From NCBI GenBank assembly GCA_004020365.1, contig SAQR01000020.1, forward strand, positions 31,255-95,254: a stretch of DNA of 64,000 bases. Reading direction: 5' to 3'. This DNA comes from Mesorhizobium sp. (lineage in GTDB: Bacteria > Pseudomonadota > Alphaproteobacteria > Rhizobiales > Rhizobiaceae). The position numbers and the translations under genes were made by a program. The first letter of the stretch is position 1. Each line of letters begins with the position of its first letter. Below are positions 29,334-38,972 of this stretch, one piece after another. Under the pieces are notes generated by a model, which worked only from the letters and a program-made list of their open reading frames with translations, was not told the DNA's origin and made no database searches.

Positions 29334-30566
29334 ATGACCGAATCGGCGACAGATTTAGTGGACGCGGCTCTGTTCGACCGAGATCGGCTTGACCCAGAAA
29401 GTCCCTATCAACGGTCTGGCCCCGCATGGGGTGCGATCATTTCGCTTTCCTTCGGCACCTTCGGGCTTGTGACGGCAGAGTTTCTGCCCGCCAGCGTTCT
29501 GACACCGCTCGCGCATGATCTCGGTATCAGCACGGGCACGGCTGGACAGGCGCTAACAGCGACCGCAATCGTCGCGGCGATCTCGGCACCGACAATGGCC
29601 ATCGTGACAAAGCGTCTGGACCGCAGGGTCGTCATCTGGGCGATGACGCTGCTGCTGATCCTGTCGAACGTTCTGGCGGAGGTTGCGGGGTCGCTGCCGG
29701 TGTTGCTGGCGGCACGCGTCGTCCTCGGCATATCGCTCGGTGGTTTTTGGTCAATTTCGGCAGCGTTGGCAATGCGGCTGGTTCCAAGTCACCTCATGCC
29801 GCGCGCCATGTCGATCATCCTCACCGGCGTTTCTGTCGCCTCCGTCTGCGCGGCTCCAATCGGCGCTTATGTCGGTGACATTTGGGGATGGCGAGCCTCG
29901 TTCAAGGTCGCCGCAATCGTGAGTGCCGTTGCGCTGCTCGTGCAACTCGTAACCATTCCGCCACTGCCTCCGATCGAAGTGCGCAGATTCCGCAGTCCGC
30001 TGGATGTCGCGAACAATCCGACGATGAAGGTTGCGGTCCTAGTCGTGCTATTGGTCGCTTCCGGCCATTTTGCCAGCTTCGCCTACATCCGCGACTTTCT
30101 CGAGAGCGTTCCTCCGCTCGACAAGAAGTCGATCCCGCTCGTGTTCCTTGCTTCTGGCACGGCCGGCGTCTTCGGCAATTTAGCGGGCGCATTCCTCACC
30201 AAACACAGTCTCAAGGCAGTCGCGGCCCTGCCGCCCCTGCTCATTGCCGTAGCCGCTGTCTCGCTCCTGACTATGGGAGCATCGGCCTTGACCTCGGCAA
30301 TTGCAGTTGCCGTATGGGGCTTTGCTTTTGGCGCGGTCCCGGTCGGATTGCAGACCTGGATGGTGCTGCGCGCCGCTCCGAAACAGGCCGAGAGCGCTGG
30401 TGTACTGATGGTCATAGCCTTCCAAGTGGCGATCGCAGCCGGCACAACTTTCGGTGGCCTATTGGTGGATCACACGGGCATTGCCAGTGTCTTTCTCTAC
30501 AGCGCGGTTGCCACGTTCCTCGCTGTCTTGACAGTATTTCTGCTCGGCCCGAACCGCAACAGCTGA
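29334..30566 (+). CDS. MFS efflux transporter (DHA1-like)
   Basis: 410 residues with about 12 hydrophobic membrane segments starting near residue 32 (WGAIISLSFGTFGLVTAEFL). The N-terminal pattern TAEFLPASVLTPLAHDLGIS and TAGQALTATAIVAAISAPTM is typical of the sugar/nucleoside/drug efflux group (NepI, SotB, AraJ relatives). GGAGAA precedes the ATG by 9 bases. Substrate not predictable. It lies about 1.3 kb from the P450 operon on the other strand, so export of that product is possible but unproven. Confidence 0.85.
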   Translation: MTESATDLVDAALFDRDRLDPESPYQRSGPAWGAIISLSFGTFGLVTAEFLPASVLTPLAHDLGISTGTAGQALTATAIVAAISAPTMAIVTKRLDRRVVIWAMTLLLILSNVLAEVAGSLPVLLAARVVLGISLGGFWSISAALAMRLVPSHLMPRAMSIILTGVSVASVCAAPIGAYVGDIWGWRASFKVAAIVSAVALLVQLVTIPPLPPIEVRRFRSPLDVANNPTMKVAVLVVLLVASGHFASFAYIRDFLESVPPLDKKSIPLVFLASGTAGVFGNLAGAFLTKHSLKAVAALPPLLIAVAAVSLLTMGASALTSAIAVAVWGFAFGAVPVGLQTWMVLRAAPKQAESAGVLMVIAFQVAIAAGTTFGGLLVDHTGIASVFLYSAVATFLAVLTVFLLGPNRNS

Positions 30567-30815
30567 CCGCCTGGTGGGGAGTGACGACGGTCGGTGGCGT
30601 TAACGCTATTGTCACCTCTGAGCTCGGCCAAAGGCCGCGGCTTCGTCGTAACCATGCCTTCGATGGGGCAGCGCCAAATTGCTACCTGCTCATCGCGTTA
30701 TGACAATACAGCGCGCTTATTGCGTCATCGTGTTCCCGATCTCGGCTTCAATGCCCGGCTACTCGCTGCGGAGGCAGATGGGCGCCGGCGTCCCACCGAC
30801 AACGATCGGTCTTTC

Positions 30816-31874
30816 TCATGTAGCTGTTCTCATGTAGCTGTCGGGGAAACGCGGCAGGTTTTCCGCCAGAACCCGCCAGTCGTCGCGCTCGCGTTCGCCT
30901 TCCTTGCGCGCACCGAACAACTGGATGATCATCTTGCCGTCGGACCCATATGCTTCGAGCGAGGTGACGTGACTGTCATTGGTCGGCTTGCGCACGGCCC
31001 AAACCTCACGGATTTGGTGGCTCCTGAGATGCAGCCGGAAGGTTTCGTCCAGCACATAGATGCACGGCCCGATCTGCTTGACCGACTTGATTAAGCCGGA
31101 ATGGGTCTGGATAGAGCCTCGGTTGCCGACGAAGCACATGATCGGCAATTCGTCTTCGGCCGCACGCTGGAGCACGGCGCCAACTGCAGCATTGTCGAGC
31201 AGCCAAGCGTAATCCTGGCCTACCATGCGCAAAGCCTGGCAGCGGCTGAGCTTGAGCGTCTTCAGAAGGTTGACGTCAGTCAGCCGGCTCCAGTGCTCGC
31301 GTAGGTCGTCCACCGTGCCGGCCCGGTCCGCAGTCCTCGCGCCCAGGTCGGCTACTCTCGCCTTAAGCGACATGGTCGGCTCCTGGTTGGCGGATACGAG
31401 CTCGGCCACCAGCTTTCGATAGGCATGAAGGTTGGAGACCGGCCTGAGATGCACCTTATGCACTGCTGCGCCGGCGGCGTCGAAGAATTGCAAACTGCGC
31501 TGGATTCCGCCGCGATGGCGCCTTTCAACAGCGAAACCATACCTCCAAGCCTGCGGGAAGACGCGAAGGTCGAATTCGTCACCAAGGACCATGGCGTGAT
31601 TGTTGCCGGTTATCACTTTGTTGAAGACGCCAATCTTTTCGTGCACGGCACCTTGATTGCGGGTCAGCGCCGTCACTTCGCCCACGAATTCGAGGCCCGT
31701 CAGCAGGTGATTGACGCGCGGGTCGATGCGTGCCGCGCCGAAACCGCAATGGGCCGCGACCAGTTCCGCTTCCGAAATGCCCAATTGGGCGGCGAAATCA
31801 CGCGCGGGAATGCTCGGACAGACTTCCCACGCACGCCGGATTTCGTTGGGCGACCGCTTCTTGCGCTGATCCAT
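30816..31874 (-). CDS. hmuS: Heme-binding/degrading protein HmuS (HemS family)
   Basis: 352 residues with the two-repeat structure of HemS/HmuS/ChuS: EIRRAWEVCPSIPARDFAAQ LGISEAEL in the first half and VDDLREHWSRLTDVNLLKTL in the second. A likely heme-ligand histidine lies in AVHKVHLRPVSN, followed by VSNLHAYRKLVAEL. These cytoplasmic proteins take heme from the importer and degrade it or pass it on. The transporter genes hmuRTUV are not in the window. A small ORF sits 4 bases upstream. Confidence 0.88.
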   Translation of the reverse strand: MDQRKKRSPNEIRRAWEVCPSIPARDFAAQLGISEAELVAAHCGFGAARIDPRVNHLLTGLEFVGEVTALTRNQGAVHEKIGVFNKVITGNNHAMVLGDEFDLRVFPQAWRYGFAVERRHRGGIQRSLQFFDAAGAAVHKVHLRPVSNLHAYRKLVAELVSANQEPTMSLKARVADLGARTADRAGTVDDLREHWSRLTDVNLLKTLKLSRCQALRMVGQDYAWLLDNAAVGAVLQRAAEDELPIMCFVGNRGSIQTHSGLIKSVKQIGPCIYVLDETFRLHLRSHQIREVWAVRKPTNDSHVTSLEAYGSDGKMIIQLFGARKEGERERDDWRVLAENLPRFPDSYMRTAT

Positions 31875-31878
31875 GTTT

Positions 31879-32118
31879 TTAACCCCGCCCCGTTCTTCTT
31901 TTGACGATCGGTCGAAAAAAGGGCCTCAGGGGTGTGCACGGCGGACGCGATTGATCGTCAGGCACACGCCAGTCGAATCCTGTCTCCGGGCGGTCAGCGG
32001 CCAATCGCCGGTAGAGAGCGATTGTTGGGTGGTCGGCGCCAATCGGCCGATCGAGCATTCGGGTTCCACCGGCGGTGCTGCTTTCCCACACAAGGCGGGT
32101 CTGAGGGAGGAGCGACAT
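31879..32118 (-). CDS. Hypothetical small protein upstream of hmuS
   Basis: 79 residues, starting MSLLPQTRLVWESSTAGG, with a good ribosome site (AAGGAAG, 6 bases upstream). The stop lies 4 bases before the hmuS start, so the two may be co-translated. It does not resemble HemP/HmuP. It is rich in Pro, Arg and Asp; no signal peptide or membrane segment is seen. Confidence 0.42.
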   Translation of the reverse strand: MSLLPQTRLVWESSTAGGTRMLDRPIGADHPTIALYRRLAADRPETGFDWRVPDDQSRPPCTPLRPFFRPIVKRRTGRG

Positions 32119-32327
32119 ATTGCTTCCTTCGTTCTTCGATTGCGAGGGCAACCCAAAGGTGAATCGGCCGGCAATTTTGCCGCCGCAACGAAGGCTCTCA
32201 AAAGTCGTGCCAGTTGCTCCGCGGCAAGCTCTGAACATCTTTGGCTCTGTTCATTGCTTTACGCGTGAGTGCATCGCGAACTCAGGCGCCCCTCCTGTGA
32301 CGCGGACGCGACAAACCCGACAGTAAG

Positions 32328-32343
32328 TGTCGGTTGTCGGACG
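32328..32343. promoter_or_regulatory. Imperfect NifA-type site before the iscA-like gene
   Basis: TGT-N10-ACG (TGTCGGTTGTCGGACG), one base off the consensus, about 65 bases upstream of the -24 box. Confidence 0.45.
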
Positions 32344-32407
32344 TCTCCCCAGCAATCGAGCATAGAGACGTCGGGATGTCCTACCGTTTTTACACACGTC
32401 TTCCCTT

Positions 32408-32422
32408 TGGCACGGTTCATGC
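32408..32422 (+). promoter_or_regulatory. Sigma54 promoter of the iscA-like/nifS genes
   Basis: TGGCACGGTTCATGC matches TGGCACG-N4-TTGC with one mismatch in the -12 part, 44 bases before the iscA-like ATG. Confidence 0.82.
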
Positions 32423-32466
32423 GAGATGATCCGCGAAAACGTCACGGACCGAGGAGAAATCGAGCC

Positions 32467-32787
32467 ATGATTACGCTCACCGACAACGCTGTTGCCGCCA
32501 TCAAGGCCGCTCTTTACCGCGCCAGCGAGCCGGCGGAAGGATTTCGCATCATGGTCCATGCCGGCGGCTGCGCCGGCTTCCAATACTCAATGGGCCTGGA
32601 GAGCGTCTCACATGAGGGCGATACGATCATCGAGCGAGATGGGCTCAAGGTGTTCATGGATAGAGGCTCCCAACCCCATGCCGCCGGCATGACCGTCGAC
32701 TTCGTCACAGGGCTCGAAACATCCGGCTTTGTTTTCGATAACCCCAATGCGCAGGAGAAGTGCAGCTGCGGCAAGTCCTGCAAATGA
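32467..32787 (+). CDS. IscA/HesB-type iron-sulfur carrier, nif-linked
   Basis: 106 residues, A-type carrier protein that delivers Fe-S clusters to nitrogenase proteins. The start is chosen at the ATG behind GAGGAG; the frame extends further upstream, but without family features. The three conserved cysteines are C35 (HAGGCAGFQYSMGL) and C99/C101 in EKCSCGKSC. Its promoter and the nifU-nifS context make a role in nitrogenase cluster assembly likely. Confidence 0.92.
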   Translation: MITLTDNAVAAIKAALYRASEPAEGFRIMVHAGGCAGFQYSMGLESVSHEGDTIIERDGLKVFMDRGSQPHAAGMTVDFVTGLETSGFVFDNPNAQEKCSCGKSCK

Positions 32788-32804
32788 TTGCAGGGGAACA
32801 GGCT

Positions 32805-33122
32805 ATGTTCGACTATAGCGACGCCAAGGAATACTGCGTCAAACCGGTAACCCCCGGCGCTCTGGAACCAGCCGACACGCACTGTCGGCCCGGAACAATT
32901 GCGTTCGGTGATGTGCCAAATCGCGATCATCGATCGTTGCCGTGGGCAAGCAAACAACATTGCCCGAAACAGCTGAATTCCCGGCGGATGCCGCCACCAA
33001 ATGGCAATGTCGGCAGCGACCGGTCAGCCAAGCCATCGCTCGCCCGGCCGCCCACCTCACCAGATACGATATGCGCCAGAGGTTCAATGGCCCGCCTACC
33101 CTTGAATCATTTCAGCAGTTGA
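32805..33122 (+). pseudogene. nifU: NifU N-terminal remnant
   Basis: The first 40 codons align with the start of NifU: FDYSDAKEYCVKPVTPGALE versus the family's YSEKVK-YF-NPKNAGVLE, then GTIAFGDV where NifU has SIACGDA. The cluster-binding cysteine is thus replaced by Phe. After that the frame keeps going to 33122 but no longer resembles NifU, and the [2Fe-2S] and C-terminal Nfu domains are absent. It sits between the iscA-like gene and nifS, where nifU is expected. A short unrelated peptide is an alternative, but the alignment and position favour a remnant. Confidence 0.6.
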
Positions 33123-33134
33123 AGGATCACTCCC

Positions 33135-34349
33135 ATGAGACCTGTCTATCTCGACAACAACGCAACGACGCGGGTTGATCCTGCAGTCCTTGGAGCGATG
33201 TTGCCTTTCTTTACGGAGCAATTTGGCAATCCTTCGTCCATGCACGCCTATGGCGCATCGGTTGCTGAAGCCGTGAGAAAGGCGAGGCGGCAGTTGCAAG
33301 CCCTCATCGGCGCGGGATTCGAGGACGAGATCATCTTCACCTCGGGCGGGACTGAAAGCGACAGTACAGCCATCCTTTCGGCGCTCGAGGTAATGCCCGG
33401 TCGAACGGAAATAGTGACTTCCGCGGTTGAACATCCGGCCGTTCTGAAGTTGTGCGCGCACCTTGAAAAGACGCGCGGCGTCAAGGTGCACATTATCCCA
33501 GTCGATCACCACGGCCGGCTCGACCTGGACGCCTACAGAACCGCCCTCACCCCACAAGTGGCAATCGTCTCGATAATGTGGGCGAACAGTGAGACCGGTA
33601 CGATCTTTCCCGTGGTTGAGCTTGCCGACCTAGCCAGGGAAGTCGGCGCGCTTTTCCACACTGATGCAGTGCAGGCGGTCGGAAGGTTTCCGATTGAGCT
33701 GAAATCGACCGCGATCGACATGCTGTCGCTCTCCGCCCACAAGCTGCATGGTCCAAAGGGGATAGGCGCGCTTTATGTAAGACGTGGCGTGCGCTTCTCC
33801 TCCCTGATCAAGGGTGGCCACCAAGAGCGCGACCGGCGTGCAGGCACTGAAAACACACCCGGCATAGTCGGACTGGGCATGGCGGCCGAACTCGCCTTGA
33901 AATTCATGGACGAGACAACACGAATAAAATGGTTGCGCGACCGCCTTGAGAACGGGATCATCCAGCGCATCCCAAACGCATCCATCAACGGCGATCCGCA
34001 GGAGCGATTGCCAAACACTGCAAACATTGGATTCGAAGGTATCGAAGGCGATGCAATCCCAATTGTCCTCAGCCGGCTGGGAATCGCCTGTTCCGCCGGG
34101 TCCGCCTGTGCCTCTGGCTCAATGGAACCGAGCCATGTTCTGATCGCTATGAACGCGGCATGTGGGGCAGTCCGCTTCTCCTTGTCGCGTGACAACGGCG
34201 AAGATGACGTAGACCGCGTGCTTGAGGTCCTGCCTGCGATCATCGAGAAACTACGTGCCGTTCCCAGTGCTGGACTGTGCGGGCGAGGTGCAGAACACCT
34301 TCATTCCGGCCCGGGCCCGAGCGGCACAATAGCCGACGCCCACTCATGA
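33135..34349 (+). CDS. nifS: Cysteine desulfurase NifS
   Basis: PLP enzyme that releases sulfur from cysteine for nitrogenase clusters. 404 residues, starting MRPVYLDNNATTRVDP behind AAGGAT. The PLP lysine is in SLSAHKLHGPKGIG, and the catalytic cysteine loop is CSAGSACASGSMEPSHVL. The C-terminus after residue 380 is Gly/Ser-rich. A 29-codon ORF starts in an ATGA overlap with the stop but has no known relatives. Confidence 0.95.
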   Translation: MRPVYLDNNATTRVDPAVLGAMLPFFTEQFGNPSSMHAYGASVAEAVRKARRQLQALIGAGFEDEIIFTSGGTESDSTAILSALEVMPGRTEIVTSAVEHPAVLKLCAHLEKTRGVKVHIIPVDHHGRLDLDAYRTALTPQVAIVSIMWANSETGTIFPVVELADLAREVGALFHTDAVQAVGRFPIELKSTAIDMLSLSAHKLHGPKGIGALYVRRGVRFSSLIKGGHQERDRRAGTENTPGIVGLGMAAELALKFMDETTRIKWLRDRLENGIIQRIPNASINGDPQERLPNTANIGFEGIEGDAIPIVLSRLGIACSAGSACASGSMEPSHVLIAMNAACGAVRFSLSRDNGEDDVDRVLEVLPAIIEKLRAVPSAGLCGRGAEHLHSGPGPSGTIADAHS

Positions 34350-34536
34350 GCCGTGAGGACTTCCTCAACGTGACGACCCTACGCAATGGAGAGCAGGCAA
34401 CCCGGGGTCGCCTTCACCACTTCAGAAAAGCTTGAGATCGCCAAGTCTCTTGCCCCAGCCGCCGTGCCAGAGGTCGGCACGCCGTCAGCAATGTCACCAA
34501 CGCATCGACACCACAATTTCGCGCCGGGAGAATACA

Positions 34537-34914
34537 ATGAACTGCTCCGCTGACAGCCGCCCGATTGATCCCACCGATATCCTGGCGCGACTGAAGGGCC
34601 TGTCGGCTGCGGAGGACTTCTTCGCCTGCCTTGGCGTCTCCTACGACCCGAAAGTGATGAATGTCTCGCGGCTCCATATCATGAAGCGCGTGGGCCAATA
34701 CCTTGCCGAAGAAGATTTCTCCGGTCTGCCTGACCAGGTAATCGCCGCGCGGGTGCGCGCCAAGCTGGAACGCGCCTACGAAGATTTCGCGACTTCCTCG
34801 CCGCTCACGCAACGTGTGTTCAAGGTGCTAAGGGACCACGATCCAAACATATGTCCCGCACCTGGCCGCGCCTTCGTCCCGCTCGACTCTGCACTGAAGC
34901 GGTTCGGAAAGTAA
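34537..34914 (+). CDS. nifW: NifW, nitrogenase-protective protein
   Basis: 125 residues. NifW binds homocitrate or MoFe protein and is linked to its stability in oxygen; the exact role is unsettled. Family pattern: DILARLKGLSAAEDFFACLG VSYDPKVMNVSRLHI, then RVFKVLRDHD near the end and a C-terminal FVPLDSALKRFGK. It lies between nifS and the fixA promoter. Confidence 0.92.
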   Translation: MNCSADSRPIDPTDILARLKGLSAAEDFFACLGVSYDPKVMNVSRLHIMKRVGQYLAEEDFSGLPDQVIAARVRAKLERAYEDFATSSPLTQRVFKVLRDHDPNICPAPGRAFVPLDSALKRFGK

Positions 34915-34942
34915 TGAGCCCGACACGGCTGCGACGCGACAA

Positions 34943-34958
34943 TGTCGGGAAGTCGACA
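34943..34958. promoter_or_regulatory. NifA upstream activator sequence for fixABCX
   Basis: A perfect TGT-N10-ACA (TGTCGGGAAGTCGACA), just after the nifW stop and 72 bases before the -24 box. Confidence 0.85.
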
Positions 34959-35029
34959 AATCCAGTCCTCATGACGCCTCCTCGGACGCAAACGAAGCCA
35001 CCTTCTGGAATAGAGGCAGGAAGAAGACT

Positions 35030-35044
35030 TGGCATGAACGATGC
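35030..35044 (+). promoter_or_regulatory. Sigma54 promoter of fixABCX
   Basis: TGGCATGAACGATGC keeps GG and GC at the right spacing, with two mismatches to TGGCACG-N4-TTGC; 59 bases before the fixA ATG. Confidence 0.78.
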
Positions 35045-35102
35045 AGGCAATGAGGTGAACCGCCAAGCACGCATCCGGACTGGGAGCTTAGAGAAATCGC
35101 CA

Positions 35103-35954
35103 ATGCACATCGTAATCTGCATCAAGCAGGTGCCGGATTCGGCCCAGATCCGCGTCCACCCGGTGACGAACACGATCATGCGTCAGGGTGTGCCGACCAT
35201 CATCAATCCTTACGACCTGTTCGCCCTCGAAGAAGCGCTCAAACTGCGCGACGTTCATGGTGGCGAGGTTACTGTGCTCACAATGGGTCCGCCCATGGCG
35301 GAGGACTCGCTGCGAAAGGCGCTCGGTTACGGTGCTGACCGAGCAGTTCTCTTGACGGACCGCTATTTTGCCGGATCCGATACGCTGGCGACCTCCTTTG
35401 CTCTTTCGCAAGCAATCGCAAAAATTGGGGAGACTTTCGGCAGGCCAGACATCGTCTTCACCGGCAAGCAGACGATTGACGGCGATACCGCCCAGGTCGG
35501 ACCAGGCATAGCCAAGCGCCTGAATCTATCGCAACTTACCTACGTCGCGAAGATTGCCTCCATCGATCTCAAAACGCGCGAGATCGAAGTCGCGCGTCGC
35601 GCCGAAGGCGGCACCCAGTTGCTGAAGAGCAGACTCCCCTGCCTCATTACCATGCTGGAAGACACCAACGAAATCCGCCGGGGCTCGCTCCAGCAGGCTC
35701 TTTGCGCGGCGCGCAGCCAAGTCGTGAAGTGGACTGCAGCCGACGCCGGCATTGACGATCTCACCCGGTGCGGTCTGCGTGGCTCGCCGACAGTCGTCAA
35801 GCGTGTTTTCGCCCCCACCGCACGGGCAGAAAGCGCGGCGCAGATCGACACCGCGGAAAAGGGCTTGCAGGACATCGCCGATGAACTCATCGCCGATATC
35901 TTAACCCGCCGGCCGGCGCTGGAACATGAGTTGGCCTTCAACAGCGGCACGTGA
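35103..35954 (+). CDS. fixA: FixA, electron-transfer flavoprotein beta-type subunit
   Basis: 283 residues; with FixB it forms the ETF-like half of the FixABCX bifurcating complex that makes low-potential electrons for nitrogenase. Starts [20 protein letters not shown]; the ETF-beta signature is seen in [20 protein letters not shown]. The long ORF above the ATG at 35103 is not family-like and overlaps nifW and the promoter. Followed by fixB 16 bases downstream. Confidence 0.96.
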   Translation: MHIVICIKQVPDSAQIRVHPVTNTIMRQGVPTIINPYDLFALEEALKLRDVHGGEVTVLTMGPPMAEDSLRKALGYGADRAVLLTDRYFAGSDTLATSFALSQAIAKIGETFGRPDIVFTGKQTIDGDTAQVGPGIAKRLNLSQLTYVAKIASIDLKTREIEVARRAEGGTQLLKSRLPCLITMLEDTNEIRRGSLQQALCAARSQVVKWTAADAGIDDLTRCGLRGSPTVVKRVFAPTARAESAAQIDTAEKGLQDIADELIADILTRRPALEHELAFNSGT

Positions 35955-35970
35955 CGGCCAGGAGCAGAAA

Positions 35971-37080
35971 ATGTCGACCGCAAGCCAAGCTACCCCTCGC
36001 CTTGCCCCCGGCCGTGCCGGTGTAAAGAAAGAACTTCCCGACCGTTTCAAAGACTACCGGCACGTGTGGGTCTTCCTCGAGCTCGAACGCGGCAATGTGC
36101 ATCCTGTATCATTCGAACTGCTGGGTGAAGGCCGCAAATTAGCCGACAAGCTTGAAGTCCAGCTCGCGGGCGTCGTGCTGGGACCGCCGGGCGAGATGGT
36201 CGAGGACGCTGTTGCCGAGGCCTTCGCTTACGGGGCGGATCTTGTCTACATCGTCGATGCGCCGCCGCTCGCCGACTACCGCAACGAGCCGTTCGCCAAG
36301 GCGCTCACGGATCTGGTCAATACCCATAAACCCGAAATCCTCCTTCTCGGCGCGACCACACTGGGCAGGGATCTTGCGGGCTCGGTAGCGACGACCCTGC
36401 AGACGGGGCTCACGGCCGACTGCACCGAACTTGATGTAGATTCCGACGGTTCACTCGCCGCGACCCGTCCGACTTTTGGTGGCTCGTTGTTGTGTACGAT
36501 CTATACACTAAATTACCGGCCGCAAATGGCGACGGTGCGACCAAGGGTCATGCCTATGCCGCAACGGGTGGATAAGCCGGTCGGGCGTGTCATGCGGCAC
36601 AAGCTGTCGCTCGTTGAGGACGATATCGTCACCAAAGTCCTCGGCTTCCTACCGGATAACCAGTCGGCAATGGCAAATCTTGCCTATGCGGATGTCGTGG
36701 TTGCGGGAGGCCTCGGTCTCGGTGCGGCGGAGAACCTTCAGCTTGTGAAGAATCTTGCCCGAGCGATCGGCGCCGAGCATGGCTGTTCGCGCCCCTTGGT
36801 CCAGAAGGGCTGGATGCCGGCTGATCGCCAGATTGGCCAAACTGGCAAGACCATTCGACCGAAGCTTTACATCGCGGCCGGAATTTCCGGCGCCATCCAG
36901 CACCGAGTTGGGGTCGAGGGGGCCGATCTCATCGTCGCGATCAACACCGATCCGAACGCGCCGATTTTCGAGTTCGCCCACCTCGGGATCGTCACGGATG
37001 CAATCCGCTTCCTGCCCGCACTCACGGAAGCCTTCACCCGGCGGCTGTCGCCGCACAGTCGAGACAAGCTTGCGAGTTGA
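35971..37080 (+). CDS. fixB: FixB, electron-transfer flavoprotein alpha-type subunit
   Basis: 369 residues, ATG 35971 behind CAGGAG. The C-terminal FAD-binding ETF-alpha domain is clear: GRAIGAEHG-like region, [28 protein letters not shown] and [18 protein letters not shown]. The N-terminal domain has [28 protein letters not shown]. Partner of FixA. Confidence 0.96.
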   Translation: MSTASQATPRLAPGRAGVKKELPDRFKDYRHVWVFLELERGNVHPVSFELLGEGRKLADKLEVQLAGVVLGPPGEMVEDAVAEAFAYGADLVYIVDAPPLADYRNEPFAKALTDLVNTHKPEILLLGATTLGRDLAGSVATTLQTGLTADCTELDVDSDGSLAATRPTFGGSLLCTIYTLNYRPQMATVRPRVMPMPQRVDKPVGRVMRHKLSLVEDDIVTKVLGFLPDNQSAMANLAYADVVVAGGLGLGAAENLQLVKNLARAIGAEHGCSRPLVQKGWMPADRQIGQTGKTIRPKLYIAAGISGAIQHRVGVEGADLIVAINTDPNAPIFEFAHLGIVTDAIRFLPALTEAFTRRLSPHSRDKLAS

Positions 37081-37090
37081 GGGAGAGGAC

Positions 37091-38395
37091 ATGATTGAAC
37101 AATTCGATGCCATTGTGGTCGGAGCCGGCATGTCCGGAAACGCAGCTGCTTACACTTTGGCAAGCCAGGGGCTGAAGGTACTGCAGTTGGAGCGCGGGGA
37201 ATATCCGGGCTCTAAGAACGTCCAGGGCGCCATAATGTACGCGAACATGCTGGAGAAGATCATCCCGGACTTCCGGGATGATGCGCCCCTCGAGCGGCAC
37301 CTGGTCGAACAGCGACTTTGGGTGATGGACAACACATCTCACACCGGAATTCATTACCGGTCGGACGACTTCAATGAGGCGAAACCCAACCGCTACACGA
37401 TCATCCGCGCCCAGTTCGACAAATGGTTTTCCCGCAAGGTGCGCGAGGCTGGCGCGACGGTCCTGTGTGAGACGACCGCGACGGAACTCGTCCGTGATGG
37501 CAATGGCAAGGTGATCGGCGTCCGCACAGACCGGGCTGGCGGAGTGGTCTTCGCGAATGTGGTCGTTCTCGCAGAAGGGGTGTCGGGATTGCTTGGCACT
37601 CGCGCAGGCCTGCGCGAGATGCCGAAGCCGGAGACCGTGGCGCTTGCCGTCAAGGAAATGCATTTCTTGCCCGAAGAGGTCATTGACCAGCGGTTCGGTG
37701 TCAAGGGCGATGAAGGCTGCGTAATCGAGGCCGTGGGCACGATCTCTCGCGACATGGCCGGGCTCGGCTTCCTTTACACCAACAAGGAGTCGATTTCACT
37801 CGGCATCGGCTGCCTGGTCTCGGATTTCGCCGCGATGTTGGAGAGCCCGTCCGCCCTCCTAGACGCGATGAAAAACCATCCTTCGATCCGGCCGCTGATC
37901 GCTGGCTCGGAGGTGAAAGAATATGCCGCCCATCTTATCCCCGAAGGTGGTTACAGGGCCATTCCGCAGCTCTTCGGCGACGGTTGGGTCATCGTCGGCG
38001 ACGCAGCGCAACTGAACAATGCCATTCACCGTGAGGGTTCGAACCTTGCCATGACCTCGGGTCGTGTCGCGGCTGAGGCGATCATCAAAGTCAAAAGCCG
38101 CAACGGTCCTATGACCAAAGGGAACCTTGCGCTCTACAAGACGATGCTGGATGAATCCTTTGTGATCAAGGATCTTAAGAAATACAAGGACATGCCAGCC
38201 TTACTCCACACCAATTCCAGCAACTTTTTTACCAGCTATCCGCGGTTGATGTCGTATGCCGCTCAGAACTTCATGCGTGTCGACGGCACGCCGAAGATCG
38301 AGAAGGAAAGGGCCACCACGGCCGCCTTCATCAACGCGCGCTCGCGCTGGGGGTTGGTCAGCGACGCGGTCCGGCTGGCATTGGCATGGCGCTGA
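37091..38395 (+). CDS. fixC: FixC, ETF-quinone oxidoreductase-type flavoprotein
   Basis: 434 residues. FAD-binding motif at the N-terminus ([20 protein letters not shown]) and a second FAD contact in [14 protein letters not shown]. In the FixABCX complex it passes electrons to quinone. Starts 10 bases after fixB with GGGAGAGG as ribosome site, and ends 12 bases before fixX. Confidence 0.96.
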   Translation: MIEQFDAIVVGAGMSGNAAAYTLASQGLKVLQLERGEYPGSKNVQGAIMYANMLEKIIPDFRDDAPLERHLVEQRLWVMDNTSHTGIHYRSDDFNEAKPNRYTIIRAQFDKWFSRKVREAGATVLCETTATELVRDGNGKVIGVRTDRAGGVVFANVVVLAEGVSGLLGTRAGLREMPKPETVALAVKEMHFLPEEVIDQRFGVKGDEGCVIEAVGTISRDMAGLGFLYTNKESISLGIGCLVSDFAAMLESPSALLDAMKNHPSIRPLIAGSEVKEYAAHLIPEGGYRAIPQLFGDGWVIVGDAAQLNNAIHREGSNLAMTSGRVAAEAIIKVKSRNGPMTKGNLALYKTMLDESFVIKDLKKYKDMPALLHTNSSNFFTSYPRLMSYAAQNFMRVDGTPKIEKERATTAAFINARSRWGLVSDAVRLALAWR

Positions 38396-38407
38396 AGAGG
38401 GTACAAG

Positions 38408-38707
38408 ATGACGATCGCAGTGACGAAGGTTCGTGTCGAGGACAAGCTTTACCAGAACCGCTACCTGGTCGATTCCGGCCGCCCCCATATCATAGTGCGA
38501 CCGCACGAGAAGCCAAGCGCGAACTTGCTTGCGTTGACCTACGTCTGTCCAGCGAAATGCTATGAGTTGAATGACAGGGGCCAAGTCGAGATCACCGCCG
38601 ACGGCTGCATGGAATGCGGCACCTGCCGGATATTGTGCGAGAAAGGCGGCGACATCGAGTGGAACTATCCGCGCGGCGGCTTTGGTGTCCTGTTCAAGTT
38701 CGGATGA
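38408..38707 (+). CDS. fixX: FixX, ferredoxin-like protein
   Basis: 99 residues with a cluster motif [14 protein letters not shown] near residue 75 and a further cysteine pair in [11 protein letters not shown]. Last gene of fixABCX; carries electrons between FixC and quinone or the low-potential acceptor. No terminator with a T run is obvious after the stop. Confidence 0.96.
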   Translation: MTIAVTKVRVEDKLYQNRYLVDSGRPHIIVRPHEKPSANLLALTYVCPAKCYELNDRGQVEITADGCMECGTCRILCEKGGDIEWNYPRGGFGVLFKFG

Positions 38708-38972
38708 TCAGCCGGGACCGTGCCAAGAGCATGCCGGCAGCGAGCAACTGCGGCACACCATGAGCCTCTCCATCCACTTGCAAAGAGCTAGTGAATATTG
38801 GGCGTTCGCAATTCAAATTTCCTCGACTGGTAGGGGTGTCCTCAGGCCACGGCGGCGGCCTGTGCGCCGGACTTACCACCGGTAACGTGGTCGAGCCCCT
38901 TTGGGACAACGTTCGGCCATCGTGCCGGATGGCAGCCACAACGGCCGGTGAGCAAATGGAACGGCACAATCC

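Noticed and set aside
32370-32395. A second NifA site (TGT...ACA) close to the iscA-like promoter
   Set aside because: The spacer is 12 bases, outside the accepted spacing.
34347-34436. A 29-codon ORF overlapping the nifS stop by ATGA
   Set aside because: The start overlap is suggestive, but the peptide has no recognisable relatives or other support.
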